From Methanobacterium bryantii (GTDB taxonomy: Archaea; Methanobacteriota; Methanobacteria; Methanobacteriales; Methanobacteriaceae), in NCBI RefSeq assembly GCF_002287175.1, contig NZ_LMVM01000001.1:62001-126000 (forward strand): a stretch of DNA of 64,000 nucleotides, read 5' to 3'. Position numbers and translations under genes: made by a program. Each line of letters starts with the position of its first letter. Position 1 is the first letter of the stretch. A model generated the notes under the pieces. That model worked only from the letters and a program-made list of their open reading frames with translations, was not told where the DNA came from and searched no databases. Of this stretch, positions 23,946 through 33,864 are shown one piece after another.

Positions 23946-25898
23946 TTACAATGCTCTGTCAAGACCATCAACAGCTTCAGGGTTTGCAAGGGTGCTTGTG
24001 TCTCCAACATCTTCGCCTTTAACCTTGGCTTTTATAATTCTTCTCATTATTTTCCCACTTCTTGTTTTTGGGAGGTCATCAACGAATCTTATGTATTTTG
24101 GAGTTGCAACAGGACCTATTTCAACTCTAACGTGATATTTAAGAGTGTCTTTTAGTTCCTGTGTGGGTTTAAAATTATCCTTGAGTATAACAAATGCTGC
24201 AATTTCTTCGCCCTTTATTTCATCAGGCTTTCCCACCACTGCAGCTTCTGCCACGCATTCATAGCTTACAAGGGCAGACTCCACTTCTGCAGTCCCGATT
24301 CTATGCCCTGCAACACTTAAAACATCATCTTCACGGCCCTGAATCCAGAAGTAACCGTCAGAATCTTTTCTCGCCACGTCCCCGCTCAGGTACATATTTT
24401 TAAATGCGCTCCAGTACGTTTTGATGTACCTCTGCGGGTTCCTGTAAATGGTTCGAAGCATTGAAGGCCATGGAGTTTTGATTACAAGGTGCCCTCCTTT
24501 TTCAGTCAGAGACCTTCCCATATCATCTAGAATATCTGCCTGGACCGTTGGGAAAGGCATAACTGCAGAGCCTGGTTTAAGCGGAGATACTGGTAAAGGG
24601 GTTATAAGGTGCATTCCAGTTTCTGTCTGCCACCACGTGTCCATTATAGGGCATTTCTCCCTGCCGATGTATTTATAATACCAGACCCATGCCTCAGGGT
24701 TTATAGGCTCGCCTACAGATCCAAGAAGCCTTATGGAACTTAAATCATATTTTTCGGGCCATTTGGGGCCGTATTTCATGAACATCCGTATTGTTGTTGG
24801 GGCAGTATAGAATACATTTACTTTATAACCTTCTACCATTTTCCACAGTCTTCCGGGATCTGGATAATCTGGGGTACCTTCAAATATGATGGATGTCACT
24901 CCCAGTAAAAGTGGGGCGTAGACTATATAACTGTGGCCTGTTATCCATCCAATGTCGGCTGCACACCACCATATATCGTCGTCTTTAAGGTCAAAAACGA
25001 ATTTTAAAGTGGTATAAATTCCGACTGCGTACCCTCCGTGAACGTGTACAACTCCCTTTGGTTTTCCTGTGGTCCCAGAGGTGTATAAAATAAATAATGG
25101 GTCTTCAGAGTCCATAACTTCAGTTTCGCACTCTTCGCTCATATTTTCTGTAATTTCATGCCACCAGAGGTCTCTGCCTTCATGCATTTTAACATCTATG
25201 CCTGCATTGTTAATTACAATAAGATTCTTGATTGTAGGTGTATTCTGGAGTATATCGTCCACGTTTTCTTTAAGAGGTATTAATTTTCCCCTTCTTGTAA
25301 ATCCATCTGTGGTTATGGCCACTTTTGATTTTGAATCGTTTACCCTCTCTTGAAATGCCTTTGCCCAGAACCCTGAGAAAACAACGGAGTGCACAGCCCC
25401 AATTTTGGCACATGCAAGCATTGCCACTGGGAGTTCAGGTATCATCGGCAGGTAAATGCTTACAGTATCTCCTTTCCCAATACCCAATTCCCTTAATGCA
25501 TTGGCAAATTTATTTACATCCCGCCAAAGCTGGCGGTAAGTTATTTTTCTGGTCTTTCCGTCTTCTCCTTCCCAAATATAAGCTAATTTATCTCCTTTGC
25601 CGTTTTTAATGTGCCTATCTAATGCATTATGGGCTATGTTGAATTTGCCCTCTAAAAACCATTCTGCATGGGGCGGGTCCCATTTTAATACATTTTTATA
25701 AGGTTCAAACCATTCAAGTTCCTTTGCAAGGTCATCCCAGAACCAGTCTGGATTATTATTAGCTTTTTCAAGTAATTCCATGTAATTTTTTATTTTATAT
25801 TTATTCATCCACTGCTTGATGTTGCTTTTTTCCACAATATCTTTTGTAGGCTTAAATATCCTTTCTTCTTTGAGTAAAGCTTCTAAATCCTTTGGCAT
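23946..25898 (-). CDS. acs: acetyl-CoA synthetase, AMP-forming
   Basis: The 650-residue enzyme makes acetyl-CoA from acetate, ATP and CoA, with AMP and PPi as products. Clear signatures are ILYTSGTTGKPKGVVH (P-loop-like motif), DTWWQTETG, YLSGDVARKD, and the C-terminal TRSGKIMRR holding the lysine that is acetylated in regulated Acs enzymes. Full family length is present. The ATG at 25898 has GAGGG 7 bases upstream and is preferred to the ATG at 25925. In hydrogenotrophic methanogens Acs assimilates acetate for biosynthesis. It is monocistronic. Confidence 0.95.
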   Translation of the reverse strand: MPKDLEALLKEERIFKPTKDIVEKSNIKQWMNKYKIKNYMELLEKANNNPDWFWDDLAKELEWFEPYKNVLKWDPPHAEWFLEGKFNIAHNALDRHIKNGKGDKLAYIWEGEDGKTRKITYRQLWRDVNKFANALRELGIGKGDTVSIYLPMIPELPVAMLACAKIGAVHSVVFSGFWAKAFQERVNDSKSKVAITTDGFTRRGKLIPLKENVDDILQNTPTIKNLIVINNAGIDVKMHEGRDLWWHEITENMSEECETEVMDSEDPLFILYTSGTTGKPKGVVHVHGGYAVGIYTTLKFVFDLKDDDIWWCAADIGWITGHSYIVYAPLLLGVTSIIFEGTPDYPDPGRLWKMVEGYKVNVFYTAPTTIRMFMKYGPKWPEKYDLSSIRLLGSVGEPINPEAWVWYYKYIGREKCPIMDTWWQTETGMHLITPLPVSPLKPGSAVMPFPTVQADILDDMGRSLTEKGGHLVIKTPWPSMLRTIYRNPQRYIKTYWSAFKNMYLSGDVARKDSDGYFWIQGREDDVLSVAGHRIGTAEVESALVSYECVAEAAVVGKPDEIKGEEIAAFVILKDNFKPTQELKDTLKYHVRVEIGPVATPKYIRFVDDLPKTRSGKIMRRIIKAKVKGEDVGDTSTLANPEAVDGLDRAL

Positions 25899-25979
25899 TT
25901 TATCCCTCAAGATTTTTGAAATCATGTGATTAAATTTATCCTCAATCTTACAGTAATACTATTTTTGTTTTATAGATGG

Positions 25980-26015
25980 TTAAAAATTTCCCATTTTTAA
26001 CCTTTGGAAATTTCC
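25980..26015. repeat. small hairpins upstream of acs (dispersed palindrome family)
   Basis: TTAAAAAT-TTCCC-ATTTTTAA (25980-26000) and the palindrome GGAAATTTCC (26006-26015) lie in the gap between acs and the SpoIIE-type gene. They resemble the other intergenic hairpins of the window. They are the least perfect members. Confidence 0.4.
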
Positions 26016-26148
26016 TCAAGTTTAAAAATCTATCAAAAATCCTCAAAAATTTTCAATTTAAAATAAAATTTAAAAAAGCATTGATTTAAGAATAAAAATA
26101 AATTATAAAATCTGAAATAATGTTTTCCAGAATTTATCAAAAGTTGAT

Positions 26149-27672
26149 TTATTTAACTTTCAGGACAACTAGAGTCATATCGTCGATTTGAAACTTACCT
26201 TTACTGAAGAATGAAATTTCCTGTTTTATTTTCAGGATCATGTCTTCTGATGATAAGCTGTAGTTTTCTCTAAGGATACTTTTAAGTCTTTCAATTCCAA
26301 AAGGTTCCTTTTCTTCATTTAAAGCATTAATGACACCATCTGTGTAGAAAATAAGGATATCTTCTGAATTTAAATCTATTGTTTTCTCTTCAAATTTCCT
26401 GTTTATTATTTTACCTAAATGAAATTTTTCATGTACAAGTTTTACAATACTTTCACTATTTTTTATAAATAGTAAGGGCGAATCATTACCTGCATTGATA
26501 TAACGCAGAGTTTTACTTTTTGTATCTAATACTGCATAAAATAGTGCTAAATCAATTCCCGAGTCAGCTTCAATCATTACCAGTTTATTTAAGTACTCCA
26601 TTACATCAGAAACATGCTGAGTTTCCCTGGCTTTTGTCTGGACAATAGTTTTGGAGAGGGCCATTAACAGGGCTGCAGGGACACCTTTTTCAGAAACATT
26701 GGCAATTGCAATACCAAGTTTATCATCTGTAACTGGAATAAAATCGTAGAAATCGCCTCCAACTTCTTTTGCAGGTATATTAAAAGCAGAGATGTCATAA
26801 TCATTTAATAACGGAATTGTATCTGGTATAAATGTCTGCTGAATCTTTTGTGCTACTTTTAGCTCATTCTTTTTCCGCTCCAGTTCGTCAAAATACAGGT
26901 TGCGTTCTTCTGTAGTTTTCTGTTCTCTCAGCAGGTTTGATATTATAAACGAAAAAACAAGTATTCCCATGGCATTTGCGAAGATCATGGGGACGCTGAC
27001 TTCTCCAACAATTGCCAGTGCCTGTGAATAGGGATGTATAAGGAGAATAACCAGTAACATATGAAACAGTTCCATTAAAACTGCAAAGATCACTGCACCA
27101 AAAATTCCGATGAATTTACGCCCGTTTGCTATAAATATAATTCCTGCAAATAATCCTGCAAGAATTGTAGCTATTGAACAGGGTACTGTGGTTGGGCCTC
27201 CTAAAAAGAAGTATCTGTAAAGCCCGCCAATAAGTCCAGTTCCTAAACCTACTATTGGCCCGCCAATTAAGCCCGCTATCATTGGGCCAAGATCTCTAAC
27301 ATTTGCAATGGCACCAAAGACATCTATCCCTGAATATGAACCAAAAATGGAAATTATTCCAAATAATAAAATAACTACAGCTTGATTTTTAATGGTGAAT
27401 TTACCTGCCAGTATCTCCTGGAAATATTTAATACGTGAAACAATATAAGCAATTACGATAATTACACATGTTTTTTCTATAAGTACAAGTAAGTAGTGTA
27501 TGGTGGAAGGTAATGATTCTTTTCCCCCTTCTAAAATGAGCAAAGCGCTTAAACTTCCTATTACTGCAATTAATGCATGGAGATACAATATGTTATGCTC
27601 TTCATTAGCTCTTAAATAAGTTTTAATTTTTGAAAAATCAAATTGTATGTATTTTTTTGGAATTTCAGACAT
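26149..27672 (-). CDS. membrane PP2C/SpoIIE-type phosphatase with 5TMR-LYT sensor
   Basis: The 507-residue protein has an N-terminal membrane part. It includes 'ANVRDLGPMIAGLIGGPIVG' and 'GLIGGLYRYFFLGGPT', the signature of the 5TM-LytS (5TMR_LYT) domain. A short coiled-coil linker (about 255-275) leads to a C-terminal SpoIIE/RsbU serine phosphatase with EVGGDFYDF, 'GIAIANVSEKGVPAALLMA' and 'LIFYTDGVINALNEE' (metal-binding Asp residues). It probably dephosphorylates a regulator in response to a membrane signal. No STAS antagonist or anti-sigma-like partner gene is adjacent. It is monocistronic. Confidence 0.88.
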   Translation of the reverse strand: MSEIPKKYIQFDFSKIKTYLRANEEHNILYLHALIAVIGSLSALLILEGGKESLPSTIHYLLVLIEKTCVIIVIAYIVSRIKYFQEILAGKFTIKNQAVVILLFGIISIFGSYSGIDVFGAIANVRDLGPMIAGLIGGPIVGLGTGLIGGLYRYFFLGGPTTVPCSIATILAGLFAGIIFIANGRKFIGIFGAVIFAVLMELFHMLLVILLIHPYSQALAIVGEVSVPMIFANAMGILVFSFIISNLLREQKTTEERNLYFDELERKKNELKVAQKIQQTFIPDTIPLLNDYDISAFNIPAKEVGGDFYDFIPVTDDKLGIAIANVSEKGVPAALLMALSKTIVQTKARETQHVSDVMEYLNKLVMIEADSGIDLALFYAVLDTKSKTLRYINAGNDSPLLFIKNSESIVKLVHEKFHLGKIINRKFEEKTIDLNSEDILIFYTDGVINALNEEKEPFGIERLKSILRENYSLSSEDMILKIKQEISFFSKGKFQIDDMTLVVLKVK

Positions 27673-28001
27673 TAATAAGCACCTTATATTAACATAAAAT
27701 TTATTTTTAGGGGTTTGTAATTATAAATAAACCGGCTATAATTTAAGGATATTCATAATTAGAATATATAAATTTAATTAATTAAATAATTAATTTAGTT
27801 AATCGGAATGAAAATTAATATTATAATATGCAGTTTCAAACGTATAGTGGACTTTAACACAGGAATATTTTGGAGGCTTGTTTTAAAGTAGAATATAAAT
27901 TAAATAATCTTAAATTTTGAATTTAGTAAAATTGTACAATTATTTTGTTTAAACATGAAAATGGTCAAGATAAAAATGTTTGCAGTAATGGGGGTAATAT
28001 A

Positions 28002-28079
28002 GTGGCTGGAAAAGAATTTAATGGGAATAATAACGCTAACAGCAACTATAATAGATATAAAAACCATATTTATTCATGA
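28002..28079 (+). CDS. possible 25-residue leader peptide upstream of the IlvB-like gene
   Basis: GGGGGTAATATA precedes a GTG that opens MAGKEFNGNNNANSNYNRYK and ends NHIYS, 20 bp before the synthase start. Seven of 25 residues are Asn. An attenuator-type leader is imaginable, but there are no branched-chain codons to support it. Chance is quite possible. The rest of the 27673-28099 gap is AT-rich and empty. Confidence 0.25.
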   Translation: MAGKEFNGNNNANSNYNRYKNHIYS

Positions 28080-28099
28080 TGAATCTAAGGAAAGATAAA

Positions 28100-29686
28100 A
28101 TGAGATGTGCAGATGCACTGATTAAAATTTTAGAATCAAACGGTGTTAAATTTATTTTTGGGCATCCGGGGGAGCAGATTTTGCCTTTTTACGATGCACT
28201 GCGGAGTTCCAAGATTAAACATGTTCTAATGCGCCATGAACAGGGAGCCGTGCATGCTGCAGACGGTTATGCAAGAGTATCTGGTGAGTTCGGGGTATGT
28301 GTTTCAACCGCAGGTCCTGGAGCTTTAAATTTAGTAATGGGTGTTGCAACTGCTTTTAAAGATTCGATACCACTGATTGTAATCACAGGGGATGTAGACA
28401 CTGATCTTAAAGGAACGAATGTATTCCAGGATATTGATATTGAATCTATTTTCAGGCCAATTACGCTGGAAACATTCCATATTGAAGACCCAGATGATGG
28501 TACTTTGAAATTAAAAAAAGCAATTGAAATGGTAAAGCATGGGAAAACTGGACCGATTCATTTAAACTTTCCAAAAGATGTTTTAAATGCTTATGTTGAT
28601 ACATCCGCACCCACAGTTGAACATGTTGAAGATAAAGATATTTCATTAGATGATATTAATGATACAATTAAATTGATGGAAATGTCTGAAAGACCACTTA
28701 TTCTTGCTGGAACTGGGATAATATGGGCACATGCCGTAAGCAAACTGCAGGATTTTTCTCTAAAATATAACATTCCAGTTGCGACAACGTATTCTGCTAG
28801 GGGTGTTTTGCCTGAAGATCACCCGCTTTGTCTTGGAATGATCGGACTTAGAGGCACAACCGCTGCAAATTTTGCTGGTAAAAACTGTGATCTGCTGATA
28901 GCACTTGGCTGTAGATTCTCAGAAAGGACTGTACTCGGAATTGGAGACCCTGAAATAATTCATGTAAATCTTGACAGCGAAGTTTTAGAAGGAAATGTTA
29001 AGATTCAGGGAAATGCTGGCCAGTTTTTAGATAAAATGGGAGATATAACTGTTAAAAACACTGGCAAATGGCTTCAGGAATTAGATAATCATAAAAGAAC
29101 CTATGAAATTAAAACTGATTATAATGATATTCCAATTAAACCTCAAAGAGCTGTAAAAGAGATACTTGATGCTTCAGATGATTCAACAACAATAAGTGAT
29201 GCAGGAACACATACCACGTGGGTTACTTTACTTAAGAAAGTAACGAGACCTTCGTCATTGCTTTTTTCAGGAGGTTTTGGACCTATGGGCTATGGACTGC
29301 CCGCAGCAATTGGTGCGTCACTTGCAGACCCTGCTGAAAGGGTAGTTCTGGTGGTTGGCGATGGCGGGTTCCAGATGACATTACAGGAACTTGCAGTAAT
29401 TGCTCAGGAGAATCTTCCTATTTTAATTTGTATCATAAACAACTGCTGCCTTGGAATTATAAAACAGTGGCAGGAAATGCATTACAGGGAAAGATATGAA
29501 GTTAAACTTGAAAATCCTGATTTCTGTGAAATTGCAGATGCATACAGAATCAAATCAAAACGTGTAAATGCTCCTGGTGAAATATTTGATGCAGTTAAAA
29601 ATGCTTTAGATTTAAATGAACCCTATTTAATTGATATCATGGTAGATACGGAAGAAGGCATAATTTTACCTAAAGTAAAACCTTAA
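28100..29686 (+). CDS. thiamine-diphosphate enzyme, acetolactate synthase large-subunit-like
   Basis: The 528-residue protein has the three-domain TPP fold. RHEQGAVHAADGYAR carries the catalytic Glu, 'STAGPGALNLVMGVA' is the usual ALS motif, and VVGDGGFQMTLQEL plus 'NNCCLGIIKQWQ' form the ThDP-Mg site. The KQWQ Trp is usual in acetolactate synthase. No small (regulatory) subunit follows, so it may be a second, unregulated IlvB or a related decarboxylase. The ATG at 28100 has AAGGA upstream and is preferred to 28076. Confidence 0.85.
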   Translation: MRCADALIKILESNGVKFIFGHPGEQILPFYDALRSSKIKHVLMRHEQGAVHAADGYARVSGEFGVCVSTAGPGALNLVMGVATAFKDSIPLIVITGDVDTDLKGTNVFQDIDIESIFRPITLETFHIEDPDDGTLKLKKAIEMVKHGKTGPIHLNFPKDVLNAYVDTSAPTVEHVEDKDISLDDINDTIKLMEMSERPLILAGTGIIWAHAVSKLQDFSLKYNIPVATTYSARGVLPEDHPLCLGMIGLRGTTAANFAGKNCDLLIALGCRFSERTVLGIGDPEIIHVNLDSEVLEGNVKIQGNAGQFLDKMGDITVKNTGKWLQELDNHKRTYEIKTDYNDIPIKPQRAVKEILDASDDSTTISDAGTHTTWVTLLKKVTRPSSLLFSGGFGPMGYGLPAAIGASLADPAERVVLVVGDGGFQMTLQELAVIAQENLPILICIINNCCLGIIKQWQEMHYRERYEVKLENPDFCEIADAYRIKSKRVNAPGEIFDAVKNALDLNEPYLIDIMVDTEEGIILPKVKP

Positions 29687-29989
29687 CTTATTAATTAATT
29701 ATTTTATATTACTTGTAATATTCAAAAGGGTAGATTATTCAAATTATCTTCTGAAGCGATTTTATATATCGTTAATTTAATTATTGAAGTGTAACATAAT
29801 TATTGGTATTATTTGAATAGTTGTAAAAGAATGACTTCACGTAAGAAGTAGAAAAAAATGTTTTATTAAGTTATTATGTAAAATGACTAACTGATTTACT
29901 TAAAACAATAATATTATTTAGAATGATGCGATATTAAATGAATTGATTTAAATTTATAAGATTTTACACAAAAGGCGAATGGTGATACA

Positions 29990-31354
29990 ATGAAAGTTTT
30001 ATTAATAAATCCGCCAGATACTGCTTCAAAATATAAATTTATAGGTCTTGTTGCCCCTACACTTGGAATAGCATATATAGCAGCTGTTCTTGAAGAAAAT
30101 GGTGTTGATGTTAAGATCATAGATGGTTCTGCCCTTGAAATGAGCTGGGAAGAACTTGAAAAAGAAATTCCTAAGTATTCACCAGATATTATAGCCGTTA
30201 CTGCAGTGACACCTGCAATCAATCAGGCTCTCAGGACTGCTAAAATTGGGAAAAAAGTATGTCCTGATGCATATATTGTTTTGGGAGGATATCATCCTAC
30301 TTTTACATATAATGAAGTTTTAAAGAATGATTTTGTAGATATTGTAGTTTGTGGTGAAGGTGAATATACCATGCTTGAGCTTGCAGAGACTATTGAAAGC
30401 GGCGGTGATTTAAGAAAAGTTAAAGGAATAGCTACTAAAGATTTTAAGACACCTCCGCGGCCAATTATTCAAAACCTGGATGAACTTCCATTTCCTGCCA
30501 GGCACCTTCTTCCTATGGACAAGTATAAAATTTTAAATTCGAAATTACCTGTAGGCACACTTATTTCAGGGAGGGGATGCCCATTTCAATGTTCATTTTG
30601 TTCATCAGCAGCTATGCACGGCCATAAGTTGAGATTAAGGTCTGCTGAAAATATTGTCGATGAGATGGAACACCTGATCAACGACCATGATGCGGATATG
30701 ATAGCTTTTATGGACGATACATTCACCGTAAACAAGAGGCGTGTTGAAGAGATATGCACTGGCATGAAAAAAAGAGGTTTAGATGTATATTGGGGATGTA
30801 CAGCCAGGGTAGATACTCTGTCAAGGGGTATTCTGGAAAAAATGAAGGATGCAGGGTGCATAACTCTTTTTGTAGGTGTTGAATCTGCAGATCAGCAGCA
30901 GTTAGATAATTTAAATAAGCAAACAACCATCGAAAAAATTAAAAGGACATTTGAACTTACAAGGGAACTTGATGTCAGGACCATAGCATCTGCAGTGCTT
31001 GGAATGCCAGGTGATACTAAACAAAGCATTAGAAATACGATAAATTTCGTTAAAAACTTAAACCCGTCTTATGCTATTTTTTCACTGGCAACACCGTATC
31101 CAGGCACTCGATTTTACATGAAAGCAAAGGAAGAGAACTTAATTAAGATAAATGATTGGTCTAAATATTCCTTAATGACACCTGTCCTTGAAACTGTGGA
31201 CTGTTCTCTTGAAGAGCTTAGAAAAATGCAAAGAAAGGCTTTCAGGGAATTTTATCTCAGGCCAGGTTATATTTTACGCCAGACACGTATGGATGGTCCT
31301 ATTATTTTAAAGACAATACTTGCTATTCTTAAGGATGTTAGTAAACATAAATAG
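29990..31354 (+). CDS. B12-binding radical SAM protein
   Basis: The 454-residue protein has an N-terminal cobalamin-binding Rossmann domain ('LINPPDTASKYKFIGLVAPT', 'VLGGYHPTFTYNEVL'), then a radical SAM core with GRGCPFQCSFCSS (the CxxxCxxC cluster motif) at about residue 195, and 'VLGMPGDTKQSIRNTINF'. It is of the BchE/HpnP-like class, which does methylations or rearrangements on unactivated carbons. The substrate is unknown. GGTGATACA precedes the ATG. It is monocistronic; the preceding 303-bp gap is AT-rich and empty. Confidence 0.88.
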   Translation: MKVLLINPPDTASKYKFIGLVAPTLGIAYIAAVLEENGVDVKIIDGSALEMSWEELEKEIPKYSPDIIAVTAVTPAINQALRTAKIGKKVCPDAYIVLGGYHPTFTYNEVLKNDFVDIVVCGEGEYTMLELAETIESGGDLRKVKGIATKDFKTPPRPIIQNLDELPFPARHLLPMDKYKILNSKLPVGTLISGRGCPFQCSFCSSAAMHGHKLRLRSAENIVDEMEHLINDHDADMIAFMDDTFTVNKRRVEEICTGMKKRGLDVYWGCTARVDTLSRGILEKMKDAGCITLFVGVESADQQQLDNLNKQTTIEKIKRTFELTRELDVRTIASAVLGMPGDTKQSIRNTINFVKNLNPSYAIFSLATPYPGTRFYMKAKEENLIKINDWSKYSLMTPVLETVDCSLEELRKMQRKAFREFYLRPGYILRQTRMDGPIILKTILAILKDVSKHK

Positions 31355-31395
31355 GCTGTAAGTTTTTACAGTAACTATTTTATTTTAGGTGATTA

Positions 31396-31770
31396 TCACC
31401 GGACGTATCTTCCCAGATAACTTAAAAGAAACCCTAATACTATTAAAAGAACCATATAAACTGGAGATGAAAATAAAAAGTTAGAATTAGAACGTGCAAA
31501 ATAATATATTATGTAATTAAAGGCATGGAATTTAATTAGTAAGCCGAAGATAAACAATATACCTAACCCTAAAGGCTTAATCATTTTTGAACTATGTAGT
31601 TTACTTTTAGAGCTTTTTTTAGATGAAACATTAAAGTCATCAATACCGCTGTTTAAATATTTTCTATATATAAGTTTTCCCCCGCACTGGCACCGATCGT
31701 AATCGTTGGCAGTTTCTCCTGGTTGAAGCTCGTAATAATCTCCACAATCTTTACAGACAAGATAACCCAT
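31396..31770 (-). CDS. zinc-ribbon protein with two C-terminal membrane helices
   Basis: The 124-residue protein starts MGYLVCKDCGDYYELQPGET and contains a second Cys pair (RCQCGGKL), giving a four-Cys zinc ribbon at residues 6-31. A Ser/Lys-rich linker and two hydrophobic segments follow. The N-terminal module is paralogous to the gene at 38715 (MPYLVCEKCKGYYVLQAGES). Such proteins are common in Methanobacteriales, and their function is unknown. AATGGTGAAATT precedes the ATG. Confidence 0.7.
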   Translation of the reverse strand: MGYLVCKDCGDYYELQPGETANDYDRCQCGGKLIYRKYLNSGIDDFNVSSKKSSKSKLHSSKMIKPLGLGILFIFGLLIKFHAFNYIIYYFARSNSNFLFSSPVYMVLLIVLGFLLSYLGRYVR

Positions 31771-31974
31771 AATTTCACCATTAATATTCTACTTTTATGA
31801 GTCTGTTATTAATATAAATAAATATTGTGGTAACTGATCTAAAATAGAAGATGGCTTGGAGTGATTAAAAGCGTTTAAAAATTGTGTTTAAAATTAGCAA
31901 CTCTTATTTAAAATATAAAAAAAATATGTTTATGGACTATTTAACGGTGCTTTATAATGTGGAATGATTGTTTC

Positions 31975-32178
31975 TCAGCTTTTTGCGATTGTTTTCCTAA
32001 GTACTCCCACTAAACCTTTACGATCATAATATGTTTTTTCGTCCATACTATCTAATGTTTCTAAAACCACATAATCTGCATTATTTTTCTTAGCTTGTTC
32101 CATTATATCCTGTTTAGTTGCAGGATACAGGAGACCCTTTAAAAATGGTTCTACTTCATCAATCGTCCCGCAGGGCAT
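31975..32178 (-). CDS. DUF2795-like small protein
   Basis: The 67-residue product contains 'FLKGLLYPATKQDIMEQAKK' and 'ETLDSMDEKTYYDRKGLVGVL', which resemble the DUF2795 pattern (PA-T-K, then a D-x-x-Y-x-x-x-x-G/D run). This is a small helical domain of unknown function. The ATG at 32178 is preferred because AAGGTGA lies 6 bases upstream; the GTG at 32187 overlaps that site. Confidence 0.6.
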   Translation of the reverse strand: MPCGTIDEVEPFLKGLLYPATKQDIMEQAKKNNADYVVLETLDSMDEKTYYDRKGLVGVLRKTIAKS

Positions 32179-32207
32179 AATTTTCACCTTTTATCATTTA
32201 ATTATAA

Positions 32208-32350
32208 TTTAATGGGATTGTAGACTGGAATTACATTTATAATCATTAATTACCAGTCTACAGTTATTTTTGAAGTTTAGATTATTAATATGTTGTTATG
32301 TAGTATTAAAATAGGTTGTTAATTTATGGTCTTTAAGATTACTTGGAAAT
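32208..32350. repeat. duplicated hairpin-bearing intergenic sequence, copy 1
   Basis: GTAGACTGG (32220-32228) and CCAGTCTAC (32253-32261) form a perfect 9-bp stem with a 24-base loop. The copy continues with AGTTATTTTTGAAGTTTAG and TTATTAATATGTTG, all repeated 194-195 bp downstream. A TATA-like TTATAATTT lies just before it. It may be a small RNA gene, a regulatory site or a mobile fragment. No reading frame is kept. Confidence 0.7.
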
Positions 32351-32402
32351 ATAATTCCATGTTTGATTTGGATTTATTTTTAGGTTAAGTTTACATTTAT
32401 AG

Positions 32403-32545
32403 TTTAATAGGGATTTTAGACTGGAATTACATTTATAATCGGTGATTACCAGTCTACAGTTATTTTTGAAGTTTAGATTATTAATATGTTGCCATATTAT
32501 ATTAAAGAAGGGTTACTAATTCGTGTTTTTAATTACTTAAAAATC
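32403..32545. repeat. duplicated hairpin-bearing intergenic sequence, copy 2
   Basis: TAGACTGG (32417-32424) pairs with CCAGTCTA (32449-32456). The loop differs at its centre (ATCGGTGATT instead of ATCATTAATT), while the flanks match copy 1 almost base for base to about 32500 and then fade. The outer G-C pair of copy 1 is lost. Nothing else is visible in 32188-32690. Confidence 0.7.
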
Positions 32546-32690
32546 TGATTTCATATATGATTTAACTTTATTTTTTAAAATATGCTTATTTTATTTATTT
32601 TATGTGAAATAATGAAAAATAACCTATTTTTTTATTGGTACTGATAATTTTATAATTTAAAATGGATATAATATAATATGGGTTGAAATA

Positions 32691-32873
32691 ATGGCAACTG
32701 TTGATGTATATTTTAAAAATAAGCAGAACAAAAAGCATTTTGCAGATGTTACAGACGTAATATATGAAAAGACATATGTTTTAATAGAATTTAACCAGGG
32801 ACATGTGATGATACCATATTCAAGCCTGGAATATGTCAATGTTCAGGATGTATGGCCTGAAGAGGAAGAATAA
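32691..32873 (+). CDS. conserved-looking 60-residue small protein
   Basis: The product starts MATVDVYFKNKQNKKHFADV and is a likely small beta-barrel or sheet ('KTYVLIEFNQGHVMIPYSSL'), with an acidic C-terminus (WPEEEE). No family is recognised. It is monocistronic, and GGGTTGAAATA before the ATG is a weak ribosome site. The regular alternation and the acidic tail argue for a real gene. Confidence 0.6.
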   Translation: MATVDVYFKNKQNKKHFADVTDVIYEKTYVLIEFNQGHVMIPYSSLEYVNVQDVWPEEEE

Positions 32874-33105
32874 TTTTAATGCTACATTACAGATATTAAC
32901 TTTATAAATCAATTTTACAAATGCTCATGTCTAACTGGTTGTGCCGATGTTACTTTAAATTTTTATGAGGTATATGGTTAATTACACTTCCAAATATAAT
33001 TTCATATGATTAATTGATATTATAATAGCATGAAGTGTGCACATGATCATGGACAGGAGCGTTACTAAAAACTATTGCTAATTTTATAAACTAGGGCGTG
33101 AACTT

Positions 33106-33636
33106 ATGAACCAAATACAGAAACAAATACTGGATCTATTAAATGAATTTAACGATCAAAATCCGGGATATTATCTTGCTCGCAATTATTTGCTGGATAA
33201 ATTAAAAATAGATGATAAATTACTTGAGGAAAATGCATTTCAGTTACGTGATGAAAAGTATGTAGATATATCTCCAGGTCTAGGAGTAGAATTTAGCTCA
33301 GTTAAAATAACTGGTAAAGGAATAAACTTAATAGAAAATTCAGGCATGTCTAATTTTACAGTTGCAGAAAATAGTGATGAAATTACAACTTCAAGTGATC
33401 TCAGGATAAAAAATACTTTTAATCAAATATATAACACGATAGAATCTTTAAATTTAGATAATAAAGATAAAGTCATAGAAAAAGTTAGTATAATAAGAGA
33501 AGAATTAAAGAAAGATGAAATCAACACCTCTAAAATTAGAAGCTCTACAGCTTGGCTTAAAATAAACGCCAGCTGGACAATTTTCCCTCTTGCCCAGGTT
33601 ATTATCACTGTTTATGGTTTAAACTGGTCTAAATGA
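33106..33636 (+). CDS. winged-helix-like protein with hydrophobic tail
   Basis: The 176-residue product begins 'QIQKQILDLLNEFNDQNPGY' and continues 'LARNYLLDKLKIDDKLLEEN', 'LRDEKYVDISPG' and 'VKITGKGINLIEN'. This is the helix-helix-wing pattern of YjcQ-type winged-helix proteins. A coiled middle (105-140) leads to a C-terminal hydrophobic patch. The C-terminal ~70 residues resemble helical tails seen in small toxin-like or antiphage proteins, but no family is certain. AGGGCGTGAACTT precedes the ATG. It is monocistronic. Confidence 0.6.
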   Translation: MNQIQKQILDLLNEFNDQNPGYYLARNYLLDKLKIDDKLLEENAFQLRDEKYVDISPGLGVEFSSVKITGKGINLIENSGMSNFTVAENSDEITTSSDLRIKNTFNQIYNTIESLNLDNKDKVIEKVSIIREELKKDEINTSKIRSSTAWLKINASWTIFPLAQVIITVYGLNWSK

Positions 33637-33864
33637 AGTTTAACTACCATTTATTTTTTAAATAAATATTTTCTTTAATTTTTTAATGCTGTTTTAAAAT
33701 TTAAGATAATTTATATATTTTTACAGGATTTATTTTTGAATTAATTTTTCTACTTCTTATTTTTATATGTTCATCTGTTTGTTCATTCATAGAAACGGTT
33801 AAATAGCATAACGTTTACATTAAAACGGGTACTGTAAATAAATTGAAATTTAAGGAGGTAAACT

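Noticed and set aside
32220..32261. Stem at 32.2 kb considered as a terminator.
   Set aside because: The loop is 24 bases, no T-run follows directly, and the copy is duplicated with its flanks, which fits a small RNA or binding site better.
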